From the NCBI GenBank assembly GCA_040768665.1, contig JAXGMN010000053.1, positions 22,786-86,785 of the forward strand: a stretch of DNA of 64,000 nt, written 5' to 3'. The stretch's first letter is position 1, and the number at the start of each line of letters is the position of its first letter. The notes under the pieces are model-generated. The model was not told where the DNA came from. It ran no database searches and worked only from the letters and a program-made list of their open reading frames with translations. Below are positions 51,313 through 59,791 of the stretch, piece by piece. This DNA is from JABWBD01 sp040768665. Its GTDB lineage: Bacteria > Planctomycetota > Planctomycetia > Pirellulales > Thermoguttaceae. The position numbers and the translations under genes were made by a program.

Positions 51313-51519
51313 CTAGTCGACCCGGAAGCCGACGCGAATCGTGACCTGATACTGGTGCACCTTTCCGTCCACGATGCTGCCGCGCTGCTCGACGACCTCG
51401 AACCAACTCATATTCCGGACCGTTTCACCAGCCTTCGCGACCGCATTGGCAATCGCTTCGCTCAGGGAAGTCGTGGAGACGCCGACCAAATCGATCTTCT
51501 TGTAAACGGGATCTGCCAT
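51313..51519 (-). CDS. Dodecin family flavin-binding protein
   Basis: A 68-residue protein matching dodecin along its whole length: VYKKIDLVGVSTTSLSEAI, NAVAKAGETVRNMSWFEVVE, then GKVHQYQVTIRVGF. The tryptophan of M-S-W-F-E-V is the flavin-stacking residue and Q-Y-Q-V the partner strand. Dodecins form hollow 12-subunit shells that store or buffer riboflavin and FMN in the cytoplasm. It is transcribed from the minus strand just before the J-domain-like gene (22-base gap). Confidence 0.95.
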   Translation of the reverse strand: MADPVYKKIDLVGVSTTSLSEAIANAVAKAGETVRNMSWFEVVEQRGSIVDGKVHQYQVTIRVGFRVD

Positions 51520-51790
51520 GGAGAGTCCTCATGTCAAGTGAAGCAAGAAACTGGGCGATTTGCAGCATTTCTGGTTTACGGCAAGTCTCCGCGACGAGGC
51601 GTTTGCCGCGTGCCAGACTTTGCCACTAATGTAGATGCCCGCCGGCAAATGGCAATGGGGTACACAACGGCAGGTCTCGTTTGCCGGCGACCGCTGAAAA
51701 AGGCGAGGCAGCAATTGGCATACGGTCCCATGCAGTTGCGGGCCTCGTCCCCTTTTGCGACCCACCCAACGCACCGCCATGGCGGCATCT

Positions 51791-53482
51791 TCACCCGTGG
51801 AGCGTGTGCTGTCCGGTGCCGGGAGAAACGGCGGGCAGTTCCAGCACGAAGCGGCTCCCCTGTCCCGGTTCGCTTTCCACGAGGATTCGCCCTCCATGTT
51901 CGTTCAAAATCTTTTGGCTCACCGGCAACCCCAGCCCGGTGCCTCGCCCCTTTTTGTGGGAAATGAAAGGGCTGAACAGGGTGCTCATCTGCTCCGGCGT
52001 GATGCCGGAACCGTTGTCGGTCACGGCGATCCACGCCTTGGCCTCTTCGGCCGAATACGACGAAACGACCTCAACGCGGCGGTTGCCGGCATCGTTCTCG
52101 GCCGTTGCGTCGATCGCATTGGTCACAACGTTGAGCACGGCCCGGTGAAGCCCTTCGGGATCGAAGACCAACAGAGGTACGGCCTCGGCTGGCCGCCATT
52201 CGAGGCAGACTTCTTGTTCCTCCGCGCGCGAATGCATCAGTTCCATCACGTCGCCGACCACCTCGTTCAGGTTCGCGGGCCGCACGTCCGGCTCCCGCTC
52301 CTTGCTGAACGTCAACATATCCATCACCAGAGCGGAGATCTTGTTCTGGTTTTTCTCGACGATCTTCCAGCCCTTCGAGACGATCGATTCGTCGTGCTGC
52401 GCCAACCCCATCTCGATCAAGTAGCTGCCGCCTCGGATTCCCTGGAGGATGTTCTTGATGTGATGCGACAACGTGGCGATCGTCTGGCCGACGGCGGCCA
52501 ACCGTTCGGCCTGGACCATCGCGGAATAGTAGCGGGTGTCCTCCACCGCCAGAGCCGCCTGGTGCGCAATGGCGACCATCAGCTTGAGGTGGTCTTCGTT
52601 GAACTTGTTCACGGTGCCGTGCTCGAGCATCTCGCGAGGCGTAACCGACGTATCGATGTAGATCACGCCGACCATGTCGTAACGGCCTTGCATCGGCACA
52701 CAGATCGCTTCGCGGACCCCCGCCTTCAAGATACTCGCAGCCGGATTCCAGCGGTCATCTTCGCGAGCATCGCTCGTGAGCACTCCTTCGGCGCGCTCCG
52801 TAACGTAATCCAGGATCGTCTTGCTGATCGTGATTCGATCGTCAGAGCGCGCGCCGCCGCGCGTGTGGCGGACCTGAGGGACCAGCTTTTTCGTGTCCGG
52901 GTCGATCAGCATGACACATCCTCGGTCGGCCTCCACCCAGCCGAAAATCAACTCCATGATCCGGTGGAGCAACTGGTCGATATCCAGAGTGTGGCTGACG
53001 GCCAGGGCCGTGCGGTACATCACCTGGAGATTGCTTCTTGCCCGCGCAAGCCAAGAATTCTGCGGCAGGTCCGTTTCGAGGGCGAAGATCCGGCTCCCCT
53101 CCTCCTGGGTGACCGAGTGGATGATTTGAGACTTATCGCCCGTCTGCTGCGGGGAAGCGATGTCGATCTGATCCAGGTCCTCGGCCGAGTCATCCGGGGG
53201 GCCGGTATACAACATCAGCGTGCTACCCGCCTGCACGTGGTCGCCGCTGGAAAGGCGATAGTGGTGGATGCGTCGGCTGTTAACATAGGTGCCGTTTGAG
53301 CTGTTCAGGTCGATCAGCTCGTAGCCCCCGTCAACGCGACGAAACTCGGCATGCTGGCGGGAGACCTCCGTATCGTGAATCTGGATCGCATTGGCCGCAT
53401 CGCGACCCAGGCCGATCGATTCGCCTTCCAGTTCGAATCGAGACCCCTGATCGTTGCCGCGGATTACGAATAGCGAGGACAC
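51791..53482 (-). CDS. FHA-GAF sensor histidine kinase
   Basis: A 563-residue soluble kinase. An N-terminal FHA domain (about residues 1-95) has the phosphothreonine-binding residues GR at 26-27, SRQH at 41-44 and NGTYVN at 63-68. A GAF domain spans about 166-316 (LDIDQLLHRIMELIFGWVEA, IYIDTS). The phosphoacceptor is His341 in LSHHIKNILQGIRGGSYLIE, and the ATPase domain has N box VLNVVTNAIDATAEN, G1 DNGSGI and G2 GTGLGLPVSQKI. Together these suggest a kinase tuned by Ser/Thr phosphorylation and a small cytoplasmic ligand; its response regulator is elsewhere. The first codons have no strong ribosome binding site in view. Confidence 0.95.
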   Translation of the reverse strand: MSSLFVIRGNDQGSRFELEGESIGLGRDAANAIQIHDTEVSRQHAEFRRVDGGYELIDLNSSNGTYVNSRRIHHYRLSSGDHVQAGSTLMLYTGPPDDSAEDLDQIDIASPQQTGDKSQIIHSVTQEEGSRIFALETDLPQNSWLARARSNLQVMYRTALAVSHTLDIDQLLHRIMELIFGWVEADRGCVMLIDPDTKKLVPQVRHTRGGARSDDRITISKTILDYVTERAEGVLTSDAREDDRWNPAASILKAGVREAICVPMQGRYDMVGVIYIDTSVTPREMLEHGTVNKFNEDHLKLMVAIAHQAALAVEDTRYYSAMVQAERLAAVGQTIATLSHHIKNILQGIRGGSYLIEMGLAQHDESIVSKGWKIVEKNQNKISALVMDMLTFSKEREPDVRPANLNEVVGDVMELMHSRAEEQEVCLEWRPAEAVPLLVFDPEGLHRAVLNVVTNAIDATAENDAGNRRVEVVSSYSAEEAKAWIAVTDNGSGITPEQMSTLFSPFISHKKGRGTGLGLPVSQKILNEHGGRILVESEPGQGSRFVLELPAVSPGTGQHTLHG

Positions 53483-54011
53483 CGCGAAGACTCTGGGCCG
53501 AAAAACACCCTACTCGGACAGCGATCTTGCCGACCGCGGCAGCGCACTGCGAGGCCGCGGGAAACTACCTTACCCCTCATGTTCAGCAGTCCTTCGATTC
53601 TACGGAGCAAAAGCGCCGAGTGATAGGGCTCCGGGACAAATTCCCCCGCAGGTTGGCGGTGGTCTGAAGAGAAAAGGGACAAGTTTTGCACAACGACCGG
53701 GCAGGAAGGCAGGGCGTTATAGCCTGAATGGGTGAAGGTCTATGGGACGTTGGCAGCGGGAGAGCGGCAAGGTCCCGCTCGGCAAGCGGGACCGACGGGA
53801 CGGAAAAGTCGACGAGACCCGCGCAATCGATCAAGTTGCGCCACTTGGCCGCCGATCGAATATCTGGTCTTTACCGATTTTGCCTTTGTGGGCAGAATAC
53901 CGCCTCGTGGGTGAGCCATTCTATTCTGCCGATCGATCCCGTCGGCACGGCACCCTCCGAAGAGCGGCTCATCTGGTCAAGGAAGACCGGTATTAGCAAG
54001 GAGCGCTAAAA
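53483..54011. other. Intergenic region upstream of the lipid A cluster
   Basis: It holds the third GGTCCCGC hairpin (53770-53793). Several short frames are open but none resembles a protein. The promoter for the lipid A cluster probably lies here; no clear hexamers were found. Confidence 0.5.
53770..53793. repeat. GGTCCCGC-hairpin repeat, copy 3
   Basis: AAGGTCCCGCTCGGCAAGCG followed by GGACC; its hairpin core (GGTCCCGC-TCGGCAA-GCGGGACC) is identical to that of copy 2 at 45439-45463. Confidence 0.75.
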
Positions 54012-54680
54012 GTGACGAAGTCCCGTTTCGCCGCGGTCATCGCCGCAACTCTTGTCGCAAGTTCCCTCGCCGTTGATTCGGGCTTCGGGCAGCAGCGAAC
54101 GACGGTTCCCATGGGAGCTGCCCAGCCTCGCCCGACAGGCAACGGCATCGCCCTGCTGGACGTGAGCGCCATTTTCAAGAATCACGGCCGCTTCAAGGCC
54201 ATGATGTCGGAAATGGAGACGGACGTGAAGCGGGCTGAGGAAACGATGAAGGCGGACCGCGATACGATCCGTTCGCTGTCCGAACGCCTGAAGGAATTCA
54301 ATGCGGGCTCGCCGGAGTACAAGCAACTCGAGGCCGACATTGCCCAGCGTCAATCAAACCTGAATGTGCAGGTGGCCCTGCAGCGGAAAGAGTTTCTGCA
54401 GCGGGAATCGAAGATCTACCACATGATCTACCAGGAAATCGAGCAGGAAGTCGCCTACTACGCACAACAGATGGGCATTGCGGTCGTCCTTCGCTACAGC
54501 TCGGAATCGAGCGATCCGAACAAGCCGGACGACGTTCTCCGCGACATCAACAAGCAGGTTGTCTGGTCGGCCCAGGGATTGGACATCACCGGCACGATTC
54601 TCCAGCGGCTCAACAGCCGTTCGCTGAATCCGGTGAACCCTGGTCCCGCGTCCCGGCAGGGCGTTCCCTACCGGCAGTAA
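54012..54680 (+). CDS. OmpH/Skp-like periplasmic chaperone
   Basis: A 222-residue protein with GTG start at 54012 and a signal peptide (MTKSRFAAVIAATLVASSLA). After a short linker, IALLDVSAIFKNHGRFKAMM opens the OmpH/Skp fold: a long coiled coil (about residues 60-140, rich in E, K, Q, R, L) folds back with VALQRKEFLQRESKIYHMIY and the return strand YYAQQMGIAVVLRYSSES. Skp-type proteins hold unfolded outer-membrane proteins. It is the first gene of the set with lpxC, lpxA and a Gfo/Idh gene, the place skp occupies next to lpxD in proteobacteria. Confidence 0.9.
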   Translation: MTKSRFAAVIAATLVASSLAVDSGFGQQRTTVPMGAAQPRPTGNGIALLDVSAIFKNHGRFKAMMSEMETDVKRAEETMKADRDTIRSLSERLKEFNAGSPEYKQLEADIAQRQSNLNVQVALQRKEFLQRESKIYHMIYQEIEQEVAYYAQQMGIAVVLRYSSESSDPNKPDDVLRDINKQVVWSAQGLDITGTILQRLNSRSLNPVNPGPASRQGVPYRQ

Positions 54681-54749
54681 GGCAGCGTCCCGCCGCGGGC
54701 GCCGCCGGCACACTCGCCTCGGTGCCCGTTGCGCCGGTCTTTTCCAGTC

Positions 54750-55646
54750 ATGCATGCCCCGCAGCACTTGATGTTTACCGCACGTAAGCAAAACACGCTT
54801 TCCGGATCCGTCGCGGTCGAAGGGTTCGGCTATTGGAGCGGGCGAGACGTCCACGTCGAATTTCGCCCGGCAGAGCCCTACACCGGCATCGTTTTTGTCC
54901 GGCGCGATCTTCCGGGACGTCCCCGGATTGCCGCAAAGGTCGAAAACTCGGTGGAAACACCCCGGCGGACCTCGCTCCGCCAGGGCGGCGTCACCGTCGA
55001 GATGGTCGAGCATATCATGGCGGCCCTGGCCGGGCTTCGCGTTGACAATTGCGAGGTGTGGGTCGACGCGCCGGAAATGCCCGGTTGCGACGGCTCGTCG
55101 CTGCCGTTCGTCGAAGCCTTCGATGCCGCCGGAATCATCCAACAGGACGCTCTCCGCCCCCAGCGGATCGTGGCCTCGCCGATTTGCTTCCGCGACGGCG
55201 AGAGCTGGATGGAAGCGTACCCCCCTGCCGGCGACCGGTCGGTGTTTCGCTATCACCTGGATTACGGTCTGGGCAACGCAATCGGACGGCAGGTCTTCGA
55301 GTTGGCTCTCACGCCCGAATCGTTTCGCGACGAGCTGGCGCCCTGTCGCACGTTCGTGCTGGAAGCCGAAGCGGAGTTGGCGAGGTCGCAAGGCGCGGGC
55401 CGGCGAGCGACCTATCAGAACCTTCTGGTATTCGGCGAGAACGGACCGATCGATAACGAATTGCGGTTTGCCAGCGAATGCGTCCGCCACAAGGTGCTCG
55501 ACATGATCGGGGACCTGGCGCTGGCCGGCTGCGATCTGATTGGCCGTTTTCGAGCCTCGCGAAGCGGTCATCGGCTGAACTGCAGACTGGCCGCCGCATT
55601 GGTCCGTCAGGCCGAGCTTTCCCGAGGCTGGAAGCGATGCGCCTGA
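54750..55646 (+). CDS. lpxC: UDP-3-O-acyl-N-acetylglucosamine deacetylase
   Basis: About 298 residues from ATG 54750 (ATG 54771 also possible). This zinc enzyme carries out the committed step of lipid A synthesis. All catalytic motifs are present and spaced as in E. coli LpxC: His88 in VEHIMAAL, His247 and Asp251 in HKVLDMIGD, and His274 in RSGH (159, 4 and 23 residues apart, as for H79, H238, D242 and H265). The MPGCDGSSLPFV motif is also intact. The start RKQNTLSGSVAVEGFGYWSG replaces the usual G-V-G-L-H-S-G with a shifted G-F-G-Y-W-S-G. It is intact and likely active, so this planctomycete should make lipid A. Confidence 0.95.
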   Translation: MHAPQHLMFTARKQNTLSGSVAVEGFGYWSGRDVHVEFRPAEPYTGIVFVRRDLPGRPRIAAKVENSVETPRRTSLRQGGVTVEMVEHIMAALAGLRVDNCEVWVDAPEMPGCDGSSLPFVEAFDAAGIIQQDALRPQRIVASPICFRDGESWMEAYPPAGDRSVFRYHLDYGLGNAIGRQVFELALTPESFRDELAPCRTFVLEAEAELARSQGAGRRATYQNLLVFGENGPIDNELRFASECVRHKVLDMIGDLALAGCDLIGRFRASRSGHRLNCRLAAALVRQAELSRGWKRCA

Positions 55647-55740
55647 ATCGATAAAGAAAAGATCTGCGTTGATCGTAAACTCGGCGATCCGCCAGGTTGG
55701 CCGGCGATCGCCGAAGTTGTTGGACCGAGGAGCCGCCGCC

Positions 55741-56547
55741 ATGGCCAGGTACATTTCCAATCTCGCAGCCATTGACCCAAAGGCCGAGATCGACGATGAG
55801 GTTGTCATCGGGCCGTTCTGCGTCGTCGGCCCGCACGTTCGGATCGGCCGGGGTACGAGGCTCGAGAACGGCGTCACCCTCATGGGCCACACCATGATCG
55901 GCGAACAGAACCACCTGTATCCCGGCGTGGTGATCGGAGGCGAACCGCAGGACATCAGCTACCGCGGCACGGACACCAAAGTGGTCGTCGGCAATCACAA
56001 CATCATCCGCGAGTCGGTGACGATCAACCGCGCCAGCGAAAAGGAAGACGGGATCACCGCGGTTGGCGACCGCAACTTTCTCATGGCGGGATCGCACGTT
56101 GCCCACGACTGCCGTCTGGGCAGCCACATCATCATCGCCAACGCGACCCTCCTGGGCGGGCACGTCCACGTTCACGACCACGCCTCGCTCTCCGGCGGCG
56201 TGGCCGTACACCACTATGCGACGATCGGCGGCTACAGCTTTGTCGCCGGGCTATCGTGCGTCCGCCACGACGTGCCGCCGTTTATGCTCGTGGAGGGCTA
56301 CCCGGCCCGCCCGCGCTGCGTCAACGTGGTGGCCCTGAAGCGAAACAACTTCTCCTCCGAGGCGATCAATGCCTTGGCGGAAGCTCACCGGCTCCTCTAC
56401 CGGGCGAAGGTGGGCCTAGTCCACGCGCGCGAAATCCTTCGTGCCAACGGAAAGTGCGGGCCCGATGTCGAATACCTGCTGAACTTCATCGAGGGCCAGC
56501 AGGAAGGGCACCATGGGCGAGGTCGGGAAGCAAGGAGGGCAGCGTGA
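55741..56547 (+). CDS. lpxA: Acyl-ACP--UDP-N-acetylglucosamine O-acyltransferase
   Basis: About 268 residues from ATG 55741 (GAGGAG upstream). A left-handed beta-helix built from hexapeptide repeats (IDPKAEIDDEVVIGPFCVVG, VRIGRGTRLENGV) is followed by the catalytic His122 in HVAHDCRLG, which matches His125 of E. coli LpxA. The C-terminal helical part contains YSFVAGLSCVRHDVPPFMLV and GYPARPRCVNVVALKRN. It performs the first step of lipid A synthesis, attaching a 3-hydroxyacyl chain to UDP-GlcNAc or UDP-GlcNAc3N. Its stop overlaps the next gene's GTG start (GTGA), so the two are coupled. Confidence 0.95.
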   Translation: MARYISNLAAIDPKAEIDDEVVIGPFCVVGPHVRIGRGTRLENGVTLMGHTMIGEQNHLYPGVVIGGEPQDISYRGTDTKVVVGNHNIIRESVTINRASEKEDGITAVGDRNFLMAGSHVAHDCRLGSHIIIANATLLGGHVHVHDHASLSGGVAVHHYATIGGYSFVAGLSCVRHDVPPFMLVEGYPARPRCVNVVALKRNNFSSEAINALAEAHRLLYRAKVGLVHAREILRANGKCGPDVEYLLNFIEGQQEGHHGRGREARRAA

Positions 56548-57665
56548 GAAGAGTGCGCACGGCCGTGATCGGGGCAGGGCGATTGGGCGGATTCCATGCC
56601 CAGAAACTCGCCGCCATGGAACAAGTCGAACTCGTCGCCGTGGCCGACCCGGTCCCGGCCCAGCGCAACCGCGTTGCGGCGGAATGCGGCACGCGGGCAC
56701 TGGCCGACTACCGGCTGTTGGCCGCGGAGAAGGTCGATGCCGTCGTGGTCGCGGCCCCCACGCTCGTCCATCATCCGATCGGCATGGAATTTTTGTCGCG
56801 CGGCATCCACGTGCTCATGGAAAAACCGTTGGCGCCGAACCTTGCGGAGGCCGACGAGCTTGTCCGGACCGCACGCGCACACGGCGCCATCCTTCAGGTA
56901 GGACACGTCGAGCGGTTCAACCCCGCCATGACCGCCGCCGCCCCGCACGTCGATTCCCCCAAGTACATCGAGGCGGTCCGCGCCAGCAATTTCACGTTCC
57001 GGTCGACCGACATTGGAGTGGTGCTCGACCTGATGATCCACGACATCGATCTCGTCCTCTCCATGACCCGCAGCGAAGTCGTGCGGGTGCAGGCGCTCGG
57101 GCTGTCGATCCTCGGCGGCCACGAGGACGTCGCCCACGCGCGGCTCGAGTTCGAGTGCGGTTGCGTGGCCAGCCTCAGCGCGTCGCGCGTGAGCTACCAC
57201 GCCTCGCGGCGGATGCAGGTCTGGTCGTCCATCGCGTACGTCGACCTCGATTTCGCAAGCCGCGAGGCGGTTGTCGTCTCCCCAAGCGAAACGCTCCGCC
57301 GGCGGCAGTTCGACGTCGCGTCGCTCTCGCCCGACGAGATGGAACATTACCGCGATCACCTGATGGAGGAGCACCTGCCGCGGCAAGTGATTCAGTCGCC
57401 CGCGGTCGATGCCCTTGCCCTGGAAGCAACAGACTTCATCGAAAGCATCCAGACTGCCCGCCACCCGCGGGTCAGTGGCGAGCAGGGGCGCAACGCGGTT
57501 GCGGTGGCCGAGCAGATCCTCGACCGCATTCACGCCCATGCCTGGGACGACACGGCCAACGGGCCGGTCGGTCCACTCGCCACTCCCGTCCCCCGTGTCA
57601 TCCCGTCGCCACACTGGCATCTGGCGCCCTCCGAACGTACGGCCCAGCGAAGGGAAGCGGGCTGA
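56544..57665 (+). CDS. Gfo/Idh/MocA oxidoreductase of the lipid A cluster (GnnA-like candidate)
   Basis: About 373 residues from GTG 56544, which overlaps the lpxA stop by 4 bases and has AAGGAGGG upstream. It is cytoplasmic with no signal. The Rossmann motif is VIGAGRLGGFHAQKLAAM, catalytic EKP at 93-95 (LMEKPLAP), then VGHVERFNPAM and VVLDLMIHDIDLVLSM, a set seen in the Gfo/Idh proteins that adjoin lpxA in several phyla. The 3-dehydrogenase GnnA of acidithiobacilli, which with the aminotransferase GnnB makes UDP-GlcNAc3N for amide-linked lipid A, belongs to this group. No intact GnnB partner is adjacent here, so the role is a hypothesis. A Ser-rich tail of about 25 residues follows the domain. 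Confidence 0.8.
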   Translation: MRRVRTAVIGAGRLGGFHAQKLAAMEQVELVAVADPVPAQRNRVAAECGTRALADYRLLAAEKVDAVVVAAPTLVHHPIGMEFLSRGIHVLMEKPLAPNLAEADELVRTARAHGAILQVGHVERFNPAMTAAAPHVDSPKYIEAVRASNFTFRSTDIGVVLDLMIHDIDLVLSMTRSEVVRVQALGLSILGGHEDVAHARLEFECGCVASLSASRVSYHASRRMQVWSSIAYVDLDFASREAVVVSPSETLRRRQFDVASLSPDEMEHYRDHLMEEHLPRQVIQSPAVDALALEATDFIESIQTARHPRVSGEQGRNAVAVAEQILDRIHAHAWDDTANGPVGPLATPVPRVIPSPHWHLAPSERTAQRREAG

Positions 57666-57766
57666 CGCTAACGGTCGTCGGGCCGCCGGTCCGTCAGTGA
57701 GAGGCTCTCAATCTCCCGGCCTGGCAGCTCTTGGTCGTTGCGCGAGGCGGAAGCCCCAGGAATCGG

Positions 57767-59662
57767 TCACAGCGACAGGACATATTCGACGAGATCCGCA
57801 AGCTGCTCCGCGCGAAGCTCGTTCGCGCCGCCGTGTCTGCCCTCGGTCAGCAACTGCTCGATCGTCGCAAAACGCCCGTCGTGCAGGTACGGCGCGGTCC
57901 GCCAGACTTCCACGAGCGTCGGCGTGTCGAAAGTCGCCTGGTCATCCGCCTCATTCCGAGACCCGACGTCGTACGCTTTCCGATCGGTGTAGAGCGGGGC
58001 CGGATGGCACTTCGCGCAGCCGACTCGCTCGCTCTCAAAGAGCTGCCGGCCCCGCTCGGCCGCCGGGCTGAGCTGCCCACGGACCAGCAAGGGGCTTGGC
58101 AGGGGCGCCAGCGATTGGAGCCAGGCGTCAATCGCCGCGGCCTCGGCCTCGGGCCGCTGGGACATCAGGATGTGCCGGATGCCGGTGCGGACCGCTGCCT
58201 CCGCTGTCGCACGAACGCCGGAAGCCATGGCCGGCGGAGTCCGGTGAGCCAAGAGCATGGATTTTGTATTCTTGGGGTTGCCCTCCCCGTCGTTCAGCAG
58301 ATCCCAATTCAGCGCGTCGACGCGCCCGTCGGGGTGACAGCTTGCGCAGCTCTGCCAGCCGTGAAGACACAGGCGGCCGTCGTGAAACCGCATTTCCCCG
58401 AGACGGATTTCATCGCATCGCGGCTCTTTTCCCAGGGGAAGGCTGCGCACCGTGGCGTCTTCTTCGCCTCCAAGGGTAAGGGCGGCCACCGTGTCGCTGA
58501 AGTACTCGGCGACGTAGGCTCGCGAGCCGTATACCGCCAGGCCGCGAGGCCCCGCCCCGGGCAACTTCACGCGCTGCCGTATGCCCGCGAGAAAGCCCGG
58601 CGTATTGACGACGTCCTCGCCGGTCGAAGTAACGTAACCACCGTACGAGGTGCCGTCAAAAAAAGCGGCATTGGAGAAGGCCGTCACGGGCAGATGTTCG
58701 AGGGTCGAGAAGAGCGCCGAGGCGTCGATCACGCTCAACTCGTGCGTCCCCGCATGGGCGACGCAGATCCAGCGGCCGTCCGCCGTGCAGGCCACCGCCG
58801 ACGGATTGGCCGCTCCCTCCCAGAAATCATCGAGGAGAACGGAGTTGAGCACCTCGCGCCGATGAACGTCGATCACCGTCAACGCGTTGCCGTTCATCCA
58901 GCTCCCCTCGACCCGGATGGTCGGCAAATGGTATCGGGCGAGGATGTGGACGAGCAGCGCATACTTGCCGTCGGGACTGATCGCGATTCCTCTCGCGCCG
59001 GTGGTTCCGGTGATCAGCCGGACCTCGGCCGGCTGCAACGTGCGGGTATCGACCACGGTGACGGCGGCGGCAGCGGCAAGCACCCCATACCGGTCGGCGG
59101 GACCTGCCGGCAGGAGATTGGCCACCCACAACTCGCTGCCGTCGGGCGAAATCGCGGCGGCGACCGGCTCGCGCACCGCCGCCACGCGGGTGAGTTCCTT
59201 GCGGTGCGCCAGGTCGATCACCGAGACATTGTGGTCGAAACGATTGCACACGTACAGTCGCTTGCCGTCGGGCGAGAGCGTCGGGGCCATGGCCGTGTGG
59301 CCGACGGGCAAGCTGGCAAGGACTTCACCGGAAGCCGAGTCGATCTCCAGCACCGAGCTGGACGCCGCGGCGCAGGCCACGTAGACTCGCCGCCCGTCAC
59401 GGCTGACTGCCACCCCCGCCGGGTCCGCCGGCATCGGGACGAGTCTGATGCCACGCGCATCCGGCAAGTCGACGATGGCCAACTGCCTCGCATCGGACAA
59501 GCACGCGAACAGCACTCGCCCATCGGCCGACACCGCGGTTGCCGCAGGACCGAGATACGCGGCCGCATGAAGCCGGGCAGCATCTTCAGCCCGAGTTGCA
59601 GCGTGTCCCGCGAGCACGGGCAATGCACAACACAGGGTTCCAATGAATCCGGTGGTTTTCAT
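57767..59662 (-). CDS. YVTN beta-propeller protein fused to di-heme cytochrome c domain
   Basis: About 631 residues from ATG 59662 (frame open to 59776). A signal peptide (MKTTGFIGTLCCALPVLAGH) leads to a YVTN-type seven-bladed propeller with strands like AVSADGRVLFACLSDARQLA, VAVSRDGRRVYVACAA and TLSPDGKRLYVCNRFDHNVS. From about residue 430 there are two heme c sites, QSCASCHPDGRVD and VGCAKCHPAPLY, with cytochrome c peroxidase-like surroundings (TPTLVEVWRTAPYLHDGRFA). Such proteins transfer electrons in the periplasm; many in planctomycetes have unknown substrates. The stop lies about 100 bases beyond the end of the convergent Gfo/Idh gene; the next gene upstream is on the same strand. Confidence 0.85.
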   Translation of the reverse strand: MKTTGFIGTLCCALPVLAGHAATRAEDAARLHAAAYLGPAATAVSADGRVLFACLSDARQLAIVDLPDARGIRLVPMPADPAGVAVSRDGRRVYVACAAASSSVLEIDSASGEVLASLPVGHTAMAPTLSPDGKRLYVCNRFDHNVSVIDLAHRKELTRVAAVREPVAAAISPDGSELWVANLLPAGPADRYGVLAAAAAVTVVDTRTLQPAEVRLITGTTGARGIAISPDGKYALLVHILARYHLPTIRVEGSWMNGNALTVIDVHRREVLNSVLLDDFWEGAANPSAVACTADGRWICVAHAGTHELSVIDASALFSTLEHLPVTAFSNAAFFDGTSYGGYVTSTGEDVVNTPGFLAGIRQRVKLPGAGPRGLAVYGSRAYVAEYFSDTVAALTLGGEEDATVRSLPLGKEPRCDEIRLGEMRFHDGRLCLHGWQSCASCHPDGRVDALNWDLLNDGEGNPKNTKSMLLAHRTPPAMASGVRATAEAAVRTGIRHILMSQRPEAEAAAIDAWLQSLAPLPSPLLVRGQLSPAAERGRQLFESERVGCAKCHPAPLYTDRKAYDVGSRNEADDQATFDTPTLVEVWRTAPYLHDGRFATIEQLLTEGRHGGANELRAEQLADLVEYVLSL

Positions 59663-59791
59663 CAGCAAACAGGGCTTGACGCACACTTTGGCGACGGATA
59701 CGTGGATTGAACACGTGGACCGGCCCCCTCGCTCCCGCCCTGGGAACGGTAACACGATACGCAGCGTCTGCGGCACGTGTTGAGACCTTCA

